NCBI RefSeq assembly: GCF_910592395.1
Contig: NC_088310.1
Coordinates: 18,235,501 to 18,299,500 of the forward strand
Origin: Lineus longissimus
Taxonomy: Eukaryota; Nemertea; Pilidiophora; Heteronemertea; Lineidae
DNA: 64,000 nucleotides
Direction of reading: 5' to 3'
Shown here piece after piece: positions 1 through 11,800 of this stretch. The notes beneath the pieces are model-generated. The model saw only the letters and a program-made list of their open reading frames with translations, was not told the DNA's origin and ran no database searches. Positions within the stretch are counted from its first letter, which is position 1. Every line of letters starts with the position of its first letter. The position numbers and the translations under genes are program-made.

Positions 1-359
1 CCTTAAGAACCGCTCCTATGGACGGTTCTTTCCTGTTCGCAGATTCTGTACAAGAGGCGGCTCAAGCACAGAAAGATTGGGACAAATTATATGCCCCCAC
101 TGCGACACAGAGGGCCAAGACCTCTCTACCTAACGCTAGAAAGATAGAGAGGCCCCAGCAGGCATCGGGTTCAATCCCGTACGCCAGGCAGGTCCTGCCT
201 AGGCCTACCCCGCCTAGTCAGCCTGCTCCTGCTGGATCCTTCCGACGGGAAGCGGAGGGTCGCCGGACTGGAAAGAGGAAAAATACTTCCTCTAACCAGG
301 GTGGATCCGGTCCGACTAAGCACTCCTTTCGCCCAAGGGGTGCTGGCCGGAAGAGGTGA
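1..359 (+). CDS. DIRS ORF1 (gag-like), C-terminal part
   Basis: The frame is open from the window edge to a stop at 357-359, and the first in-frame ATG is at 18. The predicted C-terminus is basic and rich in Pro, Arg and Gly, ending in a Gly-Arg-Lys-Arg tail, which suits a nucleic-acid-binding gag-like protein. It overlaps the downstream RT frame by about 59 bases (301-359). No conserved domain is recognisable in this fragment, so the call rests on its position ahead of the RT ORF. Most of the ORF lies left of the window. Confidence 0.55.
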   Translation, partial: LRTAPMDGSFLFADSVQEAAQAQKDWDKLYAPTATQRAKTSLPNARKIERPQQASGSIPYARQVLPRPTPPSQPAPAGSFRREAEGRRTGKRKNTSSNQGGSGPTKHSFRPRGAGRKR

Positions 360-2463
360 CTCCCCCCTCCTTTCTCCTCCCGGACGCAAAAAGGAGCCGA
401 CTCCGGTAGTCGGGGGCCGTCTGCAAAAATTTGCAGACATTTGGGACGATTGGTGCCCAAAGGGGTCCCCAGTCCCAAACATGTTGAGGTACGGAGTGAA
501 ACTAGATTTCAACCGTACCCCCCCGACTACCATATATCCAACCCCAGTTCAGCCACCGAAGGACCCAGTCAAGGCCTCTGCCCTCCAAGCAGAGGTCGCG
601 ACATTACTGGAGAAGCAAGCTATCCAGGTCCTTCAAGATCCATGCTCCCCCGGCTTTTACAGCCACGTTTTCTTGGTTCCCAAGAAAGCAGGGACATGGA
701 GGCTGATCATAGACCTTTCCAGGTTAAACACCTTCTTGAATGTTCCTCATTTCAAGATGGAAACCACCAGGTCTATAGCAACGGCGATACAGCCCAACGA
801 TTGGGCGGTATCGATGGATTTAATGGATGCGTACTTACATGTACCGATCCATCCAGACTATCAACACTTCCTTCGATTCCATTACGAAGGAAAGACGTAT
901 CAATTCAGGGCCCTGCCGTTCGGTCTGGCATCGGCACCCCTAATTTTTACGATGATAGTCACAGCCTTCGTCGCTCCCTTTCACGTGATGGGGTTCAAGC
1001 TCCATCACTACCTAGACGATTGGCTACTCCGTTGCAAATCGCGGGAACTACTACTGCAACAACTTCAGGTTCTAAAGCAAAAAGTAGTTTCCGCAGGTTG
1101 GATTATCAACGAAACAAAGTCAGAATTCATACCATCCCAAGACTTCGTTTACGTTGGAGTTCGGTTCCTTACGGCCATAGGGAAAATGCTGCCCCCCCTA
1201 GACAGGATAAAGAAAATTCTTCATCTCGTCGCAGAATTCAGAGGAAGGACTCAAGCTCCCGCAAGGCGATGCTTGAGCCTTTTGGGACTTCTGAATTCGG
1301 CAGCAGACCAAATCCCCCTTGGCCGTCTATATATGCGTCCCATCCAGATGTTTCTAATGTCTCTATGGAAACCCCACAGGGACCCATTAGACAAGTTGGT
1401 ATTGATACCTCAATACCTACTCAAGAACGTCTGGAACTTCTGGGAGTCGGAGACTCGTCTCCAAAGCGGTGTAGATCTTGCTCCACCGCCCCCAGAAGTG
1501 TCCCTGTTCACAGATGCTTCCCTACTAGGGTGGGGAGCACATCTGAACAACGGGGACATGTCCATAAGAGGTCTATGGACAAGGGAGGAGACCATTCTTC
1601 CAATAAATATATTGGAAATGAAGGCTGTCCTTCTTGCCGTGAGGGCTCTTTCCCTTCGCCTGAAGAATCGGAGAGTAACCCTGTTCTCCGACAATTCTAC
1701 AGTAGTAGCATATGTCAGGAGACAGGGAGGCACAAAGTCCGGCATTCTTTGCCAGCTAACTTGGGAGCTTTACCATCTTTGTGCCGACCTTGGAGTATCG
1801 ATATGTGCCAGACACATACCGGGCAATCGCAACATCCTTGCCGACGCCCTGTCCCGTCAGAACAAGCTAGTTCAGACAGAGTGGACACTCCATCAGGAGA
1901 TTGTAGACGACCTTTGTCGCCTTTGGCAATCTCCGAAGGTAGATCTGTTCGCCACCAGGCTGAACAATCGCCTTCCCATCTATTACTCTCCACTTCCGGA
2001 CGAAGAGGCCCTGGAAGTCGACAGCCTTACAGCCTCTTGGGTCGGGCTGAACGCATATGCGTTTCCACCCCTCCCTCTCATCCAACCAGTCCTGAACAAG
2101 ATCTTGACCAGCCATCCGGTGAGAATAACTCTCATCGCACCTTGCTGGCCAAATCAGGCCTGGTTCCCAGCCTTGCTGGAGCTCCTGATAGATCACCCCA
2201 GGAGTCTTCCTACTTGGAAGCACCTCCTGTGGCACCCCCTGGGGAGATGCTACCACCAGAACCCTGGATTTTTCAAGTTTCACGCCTGGAACTTATCCAG
2301 TTGCATCTCCACCAGAGAGGCTTTTCGGACATCGCTGTCAAGCGCATGTCCGCACCTCAAAGGGGGTCTACCCTTGATGTGTATCAAGGAAAGTGGTCTA
2401 CCTTCACTTCCTGGTGCAGGGAGAACGGAGTTAATCCGATCTCTCCCTCTATATACAGATTAG
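301..2463 (+). CDS. DIRS reverse transcriptase-RNase H polyprotein
   Basis: A 720-codon open frame. The RT domain spans roughly residues 85-260. It has a VPKKAGTWRLIIDLSRLN block, an aspartate-containing palm motif (SMDLMDAYLHVPI), the LPFGLASAP turn and the catalytic YLDD box near base 1010. RNase H follows at about residues 395-520, with FTDAS, an ILEMKAV block, FSDN and a final DALSRQ. Downstream are the DLFAT and YAFPP blocks usual in DIRS proteins. The frame has no internal stop over the catalytic region, so this copy may be recent or still active. The annotated start is the first ATG; the true start or recoding mechanism is unknown. Confidence 0.9.
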   Translation: MDPVRLSTPFAQGVLAGRGDSPLLSPPGRKKEPTPVVGGRLQKFADIWDDWCPKGSPVPNMLRYGVKLDFNRTPPTTIYPTPVQPPKDPVKASALQAEVATLLEKQAIQVLQDPCSPGFYSHVFLVPKKAGTWRLIIDLSRLNTFLNVPHFKMETTRSIATAIQPNDWAVSMDLMDAYLHVPIHPDYQHFLRFHYEGKTYQFRALPFGLASAPLIFTMIVTAFVAPFHVMGFKLHHYLDDWLLRCKSRELLLQQLQVLKQKVVSAGWIINETKSEFIPSQDFVYVGVRFLTAIGKMLPPLDRIKKILHLVAEFRGRTQAPARRCLSLLGLLNSAADQIPLGRLYMRPIQMFLMSLWKPHRDPLDKLVLIPQYLLKNVWNFWESETRLQSGVDLAPPPPEVSLFTDASLLGWGAHLNNGDMSIRGLWTREETILPINILEMKAVLLAVRALSLRLKNRRVTLFSDNSTVVAYVRRQGGTKSGILCQLTWELYHLCADLGVSICARHIPGNRNILADALSRQNKLVQTEWTLHQEIVDDLCRLWQSPKVDLFATRLNNRLPIYYSPLPDEEALEVDSLTASWVGLNAYAFPPLPLIQPVLNKILTSHPVRITLIAPCWPNQAWFPALLELLIDHPRSLPTWKHLLWHPLGRCYHQNPGFFKFHAWNLSSCISTREAFRTSLSSACPHLKGGLPLMCIKESGLPSLPGAGRTELIRSLPLYTD

Positions 2464-3353
2464 TTGATTTCCTTATTGAATTATTCACGGAAAGACAACT
2501 ATCTGTCACGGCTATAAAAGGGTACAAGTCCGCCATCGCTTCTACCCTCCGTGTTTTAAGCACCTGGGATCTTCGTTGGGAGGACCAAATAACCCCTCTT
2601 TTCAGAGGAATGTTATTAGAGCGTCCTAGACCGGTTCACAACACCCCTAAATGGGACCTCTCTGTTGTCCTTAAGGTGCTCATGAGGCATCCTTTTGAAC
2701 CCATGTCTATTTCATCCATGAAATATCTGACACTCAAAACGGTCTTTCTAGTAGCCTTGGCTACCGCCCAACGGAGATCAGAGCTCCATGCACTTTCTTT
2801 TAAGAAGCTGGCTTTTAGAGAGGGAGGGGAGGTTATCCTGGCTTTTATACCAGGATTTCTGGCGAAGAACCAGGGACCGGCCGCCTCTCGGCCCCCGGTT
2901 ACTATTCCCTCTCTGTCAGGAACGATCTCTTATGATCTTCCTGACAGAACTTTATGTCCCGTCAGGGCCCTAAAGTTCTACATAAATAGGACAAAACCTC
3001 CCGGTATCCGCCAGGGGAGAGAGCGTTTGTTTTTGTCCTATAAGGAGGGAAATAAACGAGAGATAGCGGCCGCCACTATTTCAAGGTGGATTGTGGAGAC
3101 TATTCGTCTTTCCTACAACACCTTGAAGACTTCCTCTGATCTTCGTGCGCTAGCTAACATCTCAGCACACGAAGTTAGAGCACTAGCCACCTCCTGGGCT
3201 AACTACCGAGGAGTTGCTCTTCAAGAAGTCGTTTCCGCTGCATGTTGGAGTAATCACTCCACATTCTCTCGTTTCTACCTACGAGACGTTTCTTCCCTCG
3301 TAGATGGCATGCACACAATCGGCCCGATTGTGTCTGCGGGGCATGTTGTTTGA
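2244..3353 (+). CDS. DIRS tyrosine recombinase
   Basis: This region matches the YR domain that replaces a DDE integrase in DIRS elements and performs site-specific insertion of the circular intermediate. The catalytic tetrad is visible: Arg in QRRSEL (about 2772), His-x-x-Arg in AHEVRAL (3168-3179) and the nucleophilic Tyr in FYLRDV (3276-3278). A SAM-like N-terminal DNA-binding part precedes it (about 2340-2560). The frame is open from 441, but only the part from about 2244 looks like recombinase; upstream it overlaps the RT ORF in another frame. The start shown is the approximate beginning of homology, not a verified initiation site. Confidence 0.85.
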   Translation, partial: EMLPPEPWIFQVSRLELIQLHLHQRGFSDIAVKRMSAPQRGSTLDVYQGKWSTFTSWCRENGVNPISPSIYRLVDFLIELFTERQLSVTAIKGYKSAIASTLRVLSTWDLRWEDQITPLFRGMLLERPRPVHNTPKWDLSVVLKVLMRHPFEPMSISSMKYLTLKTVFLVALATAQRRSELHALSFKKLAFREGGEVILAFIPGFLAKNQGPAASRPPVTIPSLSGTISYDLPDRTLCPVRALKFYINRTKPPGIRQGRERLFLSYKEGNKREIAAATISRWIVETIRLSYNTLKTSSDLRALANISAHEVRALATSWANYRGVALQEVVSAACWSNHSTFSRFYLRDVSSLVDGMHTIGPIVSAGHVV

Positions 3354-3785
3354 TCCTGGCTAGATCAAAAAAGGGGGGGGGGAAGCCCGATTGAAGAGTC
3401 AAACGCGCATCTTGCGCCATTTTTGATATGCCCTATCTTCAACATCCAGGCAACCCCTAGTAGACTAGAAAGGACGCAATTTCTTATTGTTGTTTAGCAA
3501 TAACTCATTCTACACCCTTCAACATGCCTTACTTGCTCTAAGCTCTGTTGCCGGAAAGAAGATGGTTTTATTACGCAATTCTAGCGCTTTCCGGAGAATG
3601 GGTCTATTACTCTCTATAATATGATTGTAATACCGAGATCAAAATACCGGTCCTCCGGTTCTCCCCATTTCTTTCCCCTGGCGGTCCTCCTTAGCTAATA
3701 TGCCGGTGGTGCCTCCTGGATGGAACAACAGCTCAGCCTTAGGTAAGTCCTCGTTTCCCACCTCCAATAGGTTGCTGGGATTCGA

Positions 3786-3882
3786 TGCAAAAGTGTTCCA
3801 TAGGTAAGTTTGAATGACACAAAATGCCCATTTCCTTACAAGAAATGGCCATTTTGTTAGTTCATACTTACCTATGGAACAC
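3786..3882. repeat. DIRS internal complementary region
   Basis: A hairpin-like junction of two opposed copies of the same approximately 58-bp unit. The right half (3825-3882) is an exact reverse complement of the right terminal repeat at 4085-4142. In DIRS elements such a region is thought to template completion of the ends on a circular intermediate. Confidence 0.8.
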
Positions 3883-4084
3883 GGCCCTCCCGCCGTCCCC
3901 ACAAACGGGACATACTCTTTATTAACGCTCAAGAGTAAAGACTAAATATGGCGGCATGAGATCGGCGCGATCTCGCGGGATCGGTCAGGGCGCCGCCTGG
4001 CGGCCGAGCTGTTAACTCAGTTCTCCCTTTAGAAAATTAAAGGGATACTCTTGTGTTTGAGCCCAAATGGAGTAACATGCAAAA

Positions 4085-4142
4085 GTGTTCCATAGGTAAG
4101 TATGAACTAACAAAATGGCCATTTCTTGTAAGGAAATGGGCA
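4085..4142. repeat. DIRS right inverted terminal repeat
   Basis: A 58-bp segment exactly complementary to 3825-3882. It marks the probable right end of the retrotransposon. Sequence beyond 4142 shares nothing with the element. Confidence 0.75.
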
Positions 4143-5880
4143 ATTTGTTGATGGCTTAGTATTCAATTGATTACAAACTAAGAAAGTAGTTGGCTGGTAA
4201 AAATCCAGAGACTGAAATCCATACCAGGCTACCAGATTGAATATATTCTGTAATTTGATTGGCAAAATAGTCTTAGGAGATGACAGTGATAGCATCAGGT
4301 CTTGGCCTACATGAAAGATTCATCCGCATGAGCTCGGAATGCGATACATTGACTAGGGACCATTAATCGCGTCGTCATCATGTAGCTGTGGTGTATCGCA
4401 CTTGACATCCCATACATAATCTATCTCGTCCCGCGACAAATTTGGATGGACCCAAGAGGATATCAGTGTATCATCCATAAACCATGTAGTACTTGTTGGA
4501 AGATGCATTATACTTTACACATACTCGGATGGTTCGGTATTTCCGACCAAAGGGATCGGGATTTGAATCAAATTCTCCGATCTATTTCATATAATGTCTT
4601 TTCTCCCAAAGCTCTCGTGTAAAGTGCATTATGTCTCCCCTGTGGAATGGACTAATTCAGTTTAAGTCCGTGTCAAATACTATATCTGACTGGCAGACAA
4701 GATATTGGAGAAGAGATATTTTAACGTTTGATGAGCTGTCGTTTTCCGTAGCTAGTATGAGTTATGTTGATACATTGGTGTCGTTATGCTCTCTCTCTCA
4801 GACTGGCGTTATTAGATCACAATATATCTTAGTAAAAACTCGATAGTTTTACATCATCAAATGTGTTAATCATTGATTCTGTGGAAGTGCAACATCTCAG
4901 AAGTGTCCTTTGGAGACAACTAGATCTGTTGATATGTTCTGTGTTGCACTTAAAAACAAGATTTCCCTATTTTGGGTTTTGGCATTGGCACTGTCAAAAA
5001 CTGTTGGCTAGGAATTGGAAATCAGTACGAAATGGGTGTTTTCTGCAAATACAAGTCGTGGACACATACTAGTGTGCATGCAATCAGTTCCATACACAAC
5101 ATTATACAAATTGAGTGTGCATGTCATGGATTCTCCACGCTCAGAAATATCTGGCTCTCGAGGAATTACAGCCTCCGAATCAAAAGGCACTCAACATCAC
5201 TGTGGCAAATACCCTCGTGATTGGTGCGTTGATGGAAGAGGAAAATATAGATAATTGCCACCAGTAATGTGTTGATAAACAAATGCAATGACTTCTGTAT
5301 ATTGGGGATTGTGCCTGATTGTACATTTCATGCATATATGGATTTTGTAGCCAAGTGGTCCCGTTCAATAACTTTGCCAAATTTCGCTTGGGTTAATTGC
5401 TCCATTTGGGGACTTTTTTCCCTCTTGATGCAAATAAGTATGTAATGAGTGAGAGTATGGTGCGAATTGAGAAGTAGTTTGCCCCAAGAGGCCACAGCGG
5501 TGCATTAGCGAATTTTTAATGCAAATTTTGTACGAGTAATACAATGGCCTTCCCACGCGTCATTTGGTATCAATGCAATGGATGCATCATCCAGTCATAT
5601 GCGATATTCTAGGCCCTTTCATTCACATGTTCATCGGGCCGAATCTATAGCTAACTGATCTGCATCAGATCACCGTGTGAAAATGTCTAAAAGAAGGCTG
5701 AATCTCTGGTCATGCAAAATAACCTTTAACCATGTTAACCATGAGTTCCATATCTGCTGAAGTGTTGCTCATGTCGACAGAAATTCTTTTCGAAAAGAAT
5801 TCCCCCATAACGTTTCATTAAAAACCTTTTGAAAGTTTTCGTTTATTTTCTGGTTGACATGTTTTCTTGTTTAATTCCAG
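4143..5880. other. Non-coding, probable PPP4R4 intron
   Basis: No coding region or recognisable repeat is seen. The stretch ends in a pyrimidine-rich tract and AG directly before the first PPP4R4 exon of the window, so it is read as intron. Confidence 0.5.
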
Positions 5881-8800
5881 TATAAAGAAGGAGATTCTTC
5901 CAGTGGTGCAGTCCCTTTGTCAGGATGTAGACTATGAAGTGAGAGGTTGTATGTGTCGGCAGCTAGACCCTGTTGCTAGGGGATTGGGGTAGGTAGGCTA
6001 GCCAGAAGAAGGGCGAGATTTGTGATATAGTATGTCGGGACACATGCTGTCGATAAGAATTCCTAAACTATGAAAGAATTCAACAGGTGAACTTCCTTTC
6101 ATTCGAAATAAACTAAAGTGATTTTGTCCCGACATTCTGGCTGTGACTATGTCCTCGGCAGACATTTGGCTGTGACTTTGTCCTTGCTAGAGAGATTTGG
6201 GAGTATTGTGAAACACACTAATTATGAGGAAATTTTTTCTTAAATGTTTTCATCGCAATAGAGGTCATGTTGGGCTCAAGTAGGCCTATTTTGGAGAGAA
6301 AAAGCAGGAAGGAGAAAATATTTTCACAGCCTAACAATAGACTTTCGCGGAATGTTGTATAGCAGGAAAAGAAAGTGTCAAGAATTTCAACTTAGTTGTC
6401 AAAAACTGTTCTTGATTGATAAAACACTCCAGATACTTCAGTTGAATTTCTAATTAACAGCTAAAAGTAAAGCTTGACCTACATGCAAAATATGTAATTA
6501 CATTTGAAGTTTTATTGGAGGCCGAATAATAATGCATATATTTTGTGTTGCAGACTTGAAGCAACAAAAAGTGCAATACTACCGGAATTGGTGGAGTTGA
6601 CCAATGATGAGGAGAGCCATGTGAGACTTGCTGGGTTGGAGACGGTCGTGAACATGATCAGTCTTCTAGACGATGGTAAGCAAGGTTTCATCGATAGCCA
6701 GGTTTAGATCTTTATGGAGTTAGAATCGCCAGTCTCTAACTCAGGGCTTGAGATAAGCCCTTAAAATGGTCATTTGACCCAGGACCCTCAAAGTTGATAT
6801 TGTTAGCTTTAAAACTGCTACAGGACTGTTGATAATTTGTCAAAACATTGTTTGACTCCCAATCAAAAAAGTCTAGCTCAGACCCTGCTAACTCGAGAGG
6901 ATCTAAACCCTGGGACAGCAGGAGTCAAAACTGTATTGTATATAACAGGGAGGAGACATACAGTTTTTTCCCTCCTGAAGAAGAGCTTAATTGGACCGCA
7001 AAATGGAACGAGCTATGCCTCAGCTTTCCTAGGCCCTGCTAACTCGAGAGGATCTAAACCCTGGGACAGCAGGAGTCAAAATTGTATTGTATATAACAGG
7101 GAGGAGACATACAGTTTTTTCCCTCCTGAAGAAGAGCTTAATTGGACCGCAAAATGGAACGAGCTTTGCCTCAGCTTTCCTAGAACTTTGAATTTTTGAA
7201 ATCGGACAAAAAATTACTGTTTTAGAAGCATATTTTGCCAGTTTAAATAGGGCAGTTCTAAGTTTTTTCACATGAGAATTCTTCTTTTTTTTGAGGTCAT
7301 AGTAGCCTTAATTTCATTCAGTTCACAGCTGAAAAAAAATATGTTTTGACATTTCCCTAGAGTAGTAACTTCCGATTTGGCATTCATGCATCACTGTGAC
7401 CTCCACTATTGATGAGTTAATACATAAAGCCAACAGCAATTGTTATGGCATCTGCCTGTTGAGTGCTGTAACATTACAACAGTTGAGCATACAGTTTGAC
7501 AGTTGGTGTCTGCTGCTGATCAAACAGTATTGTGGCTATGTCAACTGACACAATATGCTGTGATGAGTCAATTGTGTTTTATCGGAGTAACTCCTCGAGG
7601 TCTCCCGGTGATGGCAGCTGTGTCCTCTTGCACTGACATGGATGAGGTACTTGTGTCAGAAAATCTGCATTAGAAACATTTTTGGGGGGTATTAGTCATT
7701 GTGATGTTGTGTAATAGGAAAAATAGTCGATCGAATTTTAACCTTTTCTAGGCCAGGGACGTTTCGTGGCCTTGATGGTTTACCTTGTCCATTTATTATG
7801 GCTGGCATTACCTGTAATCGACAAGAGAAGTGTCTCACCAAAGAAGAAGTGGTCTTTCACAATGGTCATCAATACCTTCCCCTGAAAATAGCATGTAAAA
7901 CTCACACCCATGTTTACGAGGTTGCACACCCATGATTCCCACTCTCATTCCGTGTTCAACTGGGTGTGGGAGTAAAAAAACAGGTTGCACTCATTCAAAG
8001 AGAACCGACTTGAAATGACGCATCAGACACTGAGTGGTCGTCAGAAATTGCCCACGTCTTCTCACTCAGAAACCGTTTTGCTCTTTCTTGAGTGAATGGT
8101 TGCAGATCCAGAGCCTACACAGTCTCACTGCTGCTATCCTCTCCTTGCCAATATTATCAGTATCATGCTCTAGCAATCAGTGTCCTCCACAAGGACATTT
8201 GTCAGGGTGGCCCACCCAACCTTGGCAGCTTACCACCCTAGCTTGGAAGAGCCATCCTACCTTACTGTAGAATTTCGTAAAGGGTTTCGAAAGGGCCACC
8301 CTACCTCGTGTTGCACGCTGGCAAAAGTTCATGAATATCGAGAGTACCACCCTACCTTGAGAGAAGCCTGTGGAGAATCCTGGGAACGAACACCTGTTCA
8401 TGTTCCGAGTCTAAACAATCGGATGCTTTCCGACTTCCCTGCTCATGATACTAATGGCACACTTAGAAAGTGTCAGGTAAGAGATGGCAGAGAATACACC
8501 GAGTGAGCACTGATAGTGGATTGCTATTGATATACAATTTTAACTGTTGTACTTGGTCAAAACCTTTTTCGATCAAACCAAAAAATACGGATCTCTTGCC
8601 TCCTGATGATCCCCCAATCTTAATCTCTTGTGGGGCTTCATGTGGTGAAAAGGAAGTCTCTCCAGCAACCTGAAAGCAAATATCTTTGATAGTTACCTTG
8701 GTGCAGTATACTTGTCTGCCCAACAGAGCTTACTACAGTGGAACCCCGGTAACACGACCACCCAAGGGACTAAGCCGAAGTGGTCGTGTTACCGGGGTGG

Positions 8801-11800
8801 TCGCGTTAGTGAATTTAAGAATCATAAGTAGGTTTTCCCGCCAAAACATCGTCCTGCTGTGTGTACATTGACATGCATTAATGACTACGCCACCGGGTGA
8901 TTCGATAATTTTGTGTGTATATAACGAATAAAAAATCATTTTCTTGAGTGTTTTGCGTTTAATTTGCAACTTATGTAAATGAGTAAATAAACTGACGAGA
9001 GCTAATTAGACCAAACATTACATTAAAACTTGAGCATGCTAATTAGAACAAGCATGTAATTCACACCATCGGCAGCTGCCCTTCTTGATGTCAAGCTAAT
9101 ATTCCCGCTAACATTGAGAGAGGTGATGTGAGAAGATGTTGAGAATTCTTCCTGATGTCTTCCTGCTTTAACATTAGCCAATTTGAACTGGTACTGATTA
9201 AATCATCTTTTTAATAACGTATTTTATCAACATTACGACGTAGTAAGCATTCTTTACTTTGAGTATCGGTACTCTTACTAATCAACATAATTTATTTGTC
9301 TTAAAAACTACGTGTGCATGCCTCTTGACATCATTAATACTAAATGATGAAAAAACAAACCGTGAGTCGAAAAGAAAGTTTATTCTTCATTTTATTTGCG
9401 CTTACATTTGATCAAACCTTGGAGGAATTATACTTGAAGTATAGTTCCTCCAAGATCAAACTCACTTACACATCATTTATTTTCATATGGATTCCCATGG
9501 TCATTGTGTTCGAGGTGCTAATTATCAACACGGATTTGCGAGAAGGTGCCAATTGATACCATGCAGTCATGGTTGATTACGGCAATTAGGCCTCATGGTC
9601 GCGTTAGCGGGGTTAATTTGCAGTTTGGGACCGACCAAGCTGGTGGTCGCGGTCTGGGTACCGGGGTGGTCGTGTTAGCGAGGGCCAGTTAATGGGAATT
9701 AGAGAGAAAACCATTCGGGACCGGAGAATTTTGGTCGTGTTCGCGGGGTGGTCGCGTTACTGAGGTGGTCGCCGACCGGGGTTCCACTGTATATCATAGA
9801 TTTATCTTGGGATCTTTCAGAGACAAACTGCAGAGGTGAATTTGTACCCTGTGGAGAACTAGCATCCAGTTTGCTGAATCATAATTGGCATCAATTGAAA
9901 ACTGTACTGGTATGCACAAATAAACACTACTTGTGCTTGCATCATGGTTATCTTAGTGTGTTATTTCTGCCGTTTCTTTCACCGCGGTAAACAAGAATAA
10001 CTCTTGTGAACCGTGGTAATAATTCATCACGCTGGGTTATCCCGTAGACGTATTCATAAAGCTCCTGGTGGAGTCTACTCCAGATCCGCTAATATCCTCG
10101 GATGGCAGCCGAGGCAATCAATAATGTTTACCTCCTTCAGTGCCGGGCTGTTGGAGCTTGAATTAAGGTTGGCTTGCCTTGATTTATAAGACAGACGTAT
10201 TTAATACAACGTATTTCAAACACTTTATTCGTTGACTTTCAGTAAAAGCATGTATTTGTTATGATGAAGGATAGCACATTTATTCAGGTTTTTTCTCTCC
10301 CCGAGTCGTTTGCTTCCCTGCCTTGTCAAAGGCTTGCTATGGCAAATCGATTTCTCACTGTCCTCTAGTTTTCCTATGATTGAAAGGTATCCCTAACACT
10401 TTGTCTAAAAAATTGCCTTTGAAACAAGTCTTTTAACCAGGTGAATATCAGAAAATCCCTCCACGGTCAAATTTCAATTTTAACTTTCTGTGCTTCTATT
10501 TATAAAACTGGACGAAACTGGTCTATTTGGGCAGAAACTGAATTCCAACCTCACCTGTGATGTTCTCTAGTCCACCATGATACTCCCTTATCACAGTATA
10601 TCAATGGAGAAATTTAAGATTTCAAAAAGAAGATCAATACACAACAAAACAGTTCCAGGCTACAGTGGGTGTTTTTGTTTGGTTTAAAAACATGCCTTCT
10701 GTTCTAAGATGTGAGAGATTTTCATGTTGGTCTTGGCTGGTAAGGTGGCTGTGGAACCTGCAAAGAGCATCCTTTTGCATGCAACTCTCCGCTATTGACT
10801 TGGCTTGCTGCGTCCTTGAGAAAGGTGTTATTTAGAGAGCTTTCCTCATTCAGCCTGTGCAGAAAAACAATTGGTGAGTTCTAGGAGTGTGGAAATCGCT
10901 GAGTGAAATATGAAGGTATCTTTTCTACCTTGCTGATGTCTGTTGCTAAAAATATTGCTGAAGTCGTCGATATTTTAACAGTTAATTTGTTTTTGTCATC
11001 AGCGAAAGTTTTTTTGTAGGTTATCGGATATGGTTGAGTTGGGTTGTGATTGATCTGTTAACCTTTAGCAGAGTTGAATAAACAGCCTTTTTGCCTTCAG
11101 TCAAAGAGAAAACCATTCGAAGAAACCTGGCCCATCCAACTTCATCCACGGCTGAAAGTTGGTGTGATCTAAGACTGTCATGAGATGCTGGATAAAAAGA
11201 AATCAGTCTGGCAGAGAAAATGCCAGAAATGTATCAATCCCTGCGTGCCCCACCTCGATGTGCGTGTGTGGAGATGTAGCCATTGACCAAATCACATCTG
11301 TGACCCAATCGCATTGAAAATGTCTTCAACCTGAATCCGTTAGGCTGCAAAATGCCTAGCTATCGATGAAAGAGTCGTGAGCTAGTGGCATTCAGCAAAT
11401 CTGTATCTAATCAGATCCCGTTGAAAACGTTTTCAACCTCAAGCCTAGACTGCGGAGAATGCCTAGCACTTGGTGAAAGAGTCATGTGCTAGTGCCATTC
11501 AGCAAATTTGTACCAAAACAAACTAACTTTCAGGTTCTGTAATCCTGTTGTCTTCCCATTACGAACTTCGTGTTTATTCTTCTCTTTCCAGACACATGTA
11601 CGAACACAATCGTCCCTCTTGTTTGTAAATTCTGCCAGCAAGCGATGGAGTCCGGGGACTCGACGTTACCGGTCGTCGCCAAACAACTCGGGAAGTTATG
11701 TCATGGACTCTCAGGTCAGTAGGATGCCAGGAATGAAGTTGATCGATCGGTGAAAGGTCTCAGAGGTTGGATTAATATGTCAATATGATGTATTTATAGC

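Larger units (their letters stand above)
1..4142 (+). mobile_element. DIRS-like tyrosine-recombinase retrotransposon, 3' part
   Basis: The element contains the end of an ORF1, an RT-RNase H ORF and a tyrosine recombinase in overlapping frames, followed by non-coding DNA with terminal and internal complementary repeats. Positions 3825-3882 are an exact 58-bp reverse complement of 4085-4142. A diverged forward copy of the same unit occupies about 3786-3840. This is the arrangement expected for the internal complementary region and right inverted terminal repeat of DIRS elements, so the right end is placed near 4142. The left end is outside the window. Because PPP4R4 exons begin at 5881 and its earlier exons are missing, the copy probably sits inside a PPP4R4 intron (inference). 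Confidence 0.88.

Noticed and set aside
441-2243. N-terminal 600 codons of the 970-codon frame as part of the recombinase
   Set aside because: It lies out of frame over the RT-RNase H ORF and its composition (Ser/Arg-rich, no motifs) looks like a shadow of that gene.
6837-7199. 120-codon duplicated open frame
   Set aside because: It is generated by the 151-bp tandem duplication within a PPP4R4 intron and has no recognisable protein family.
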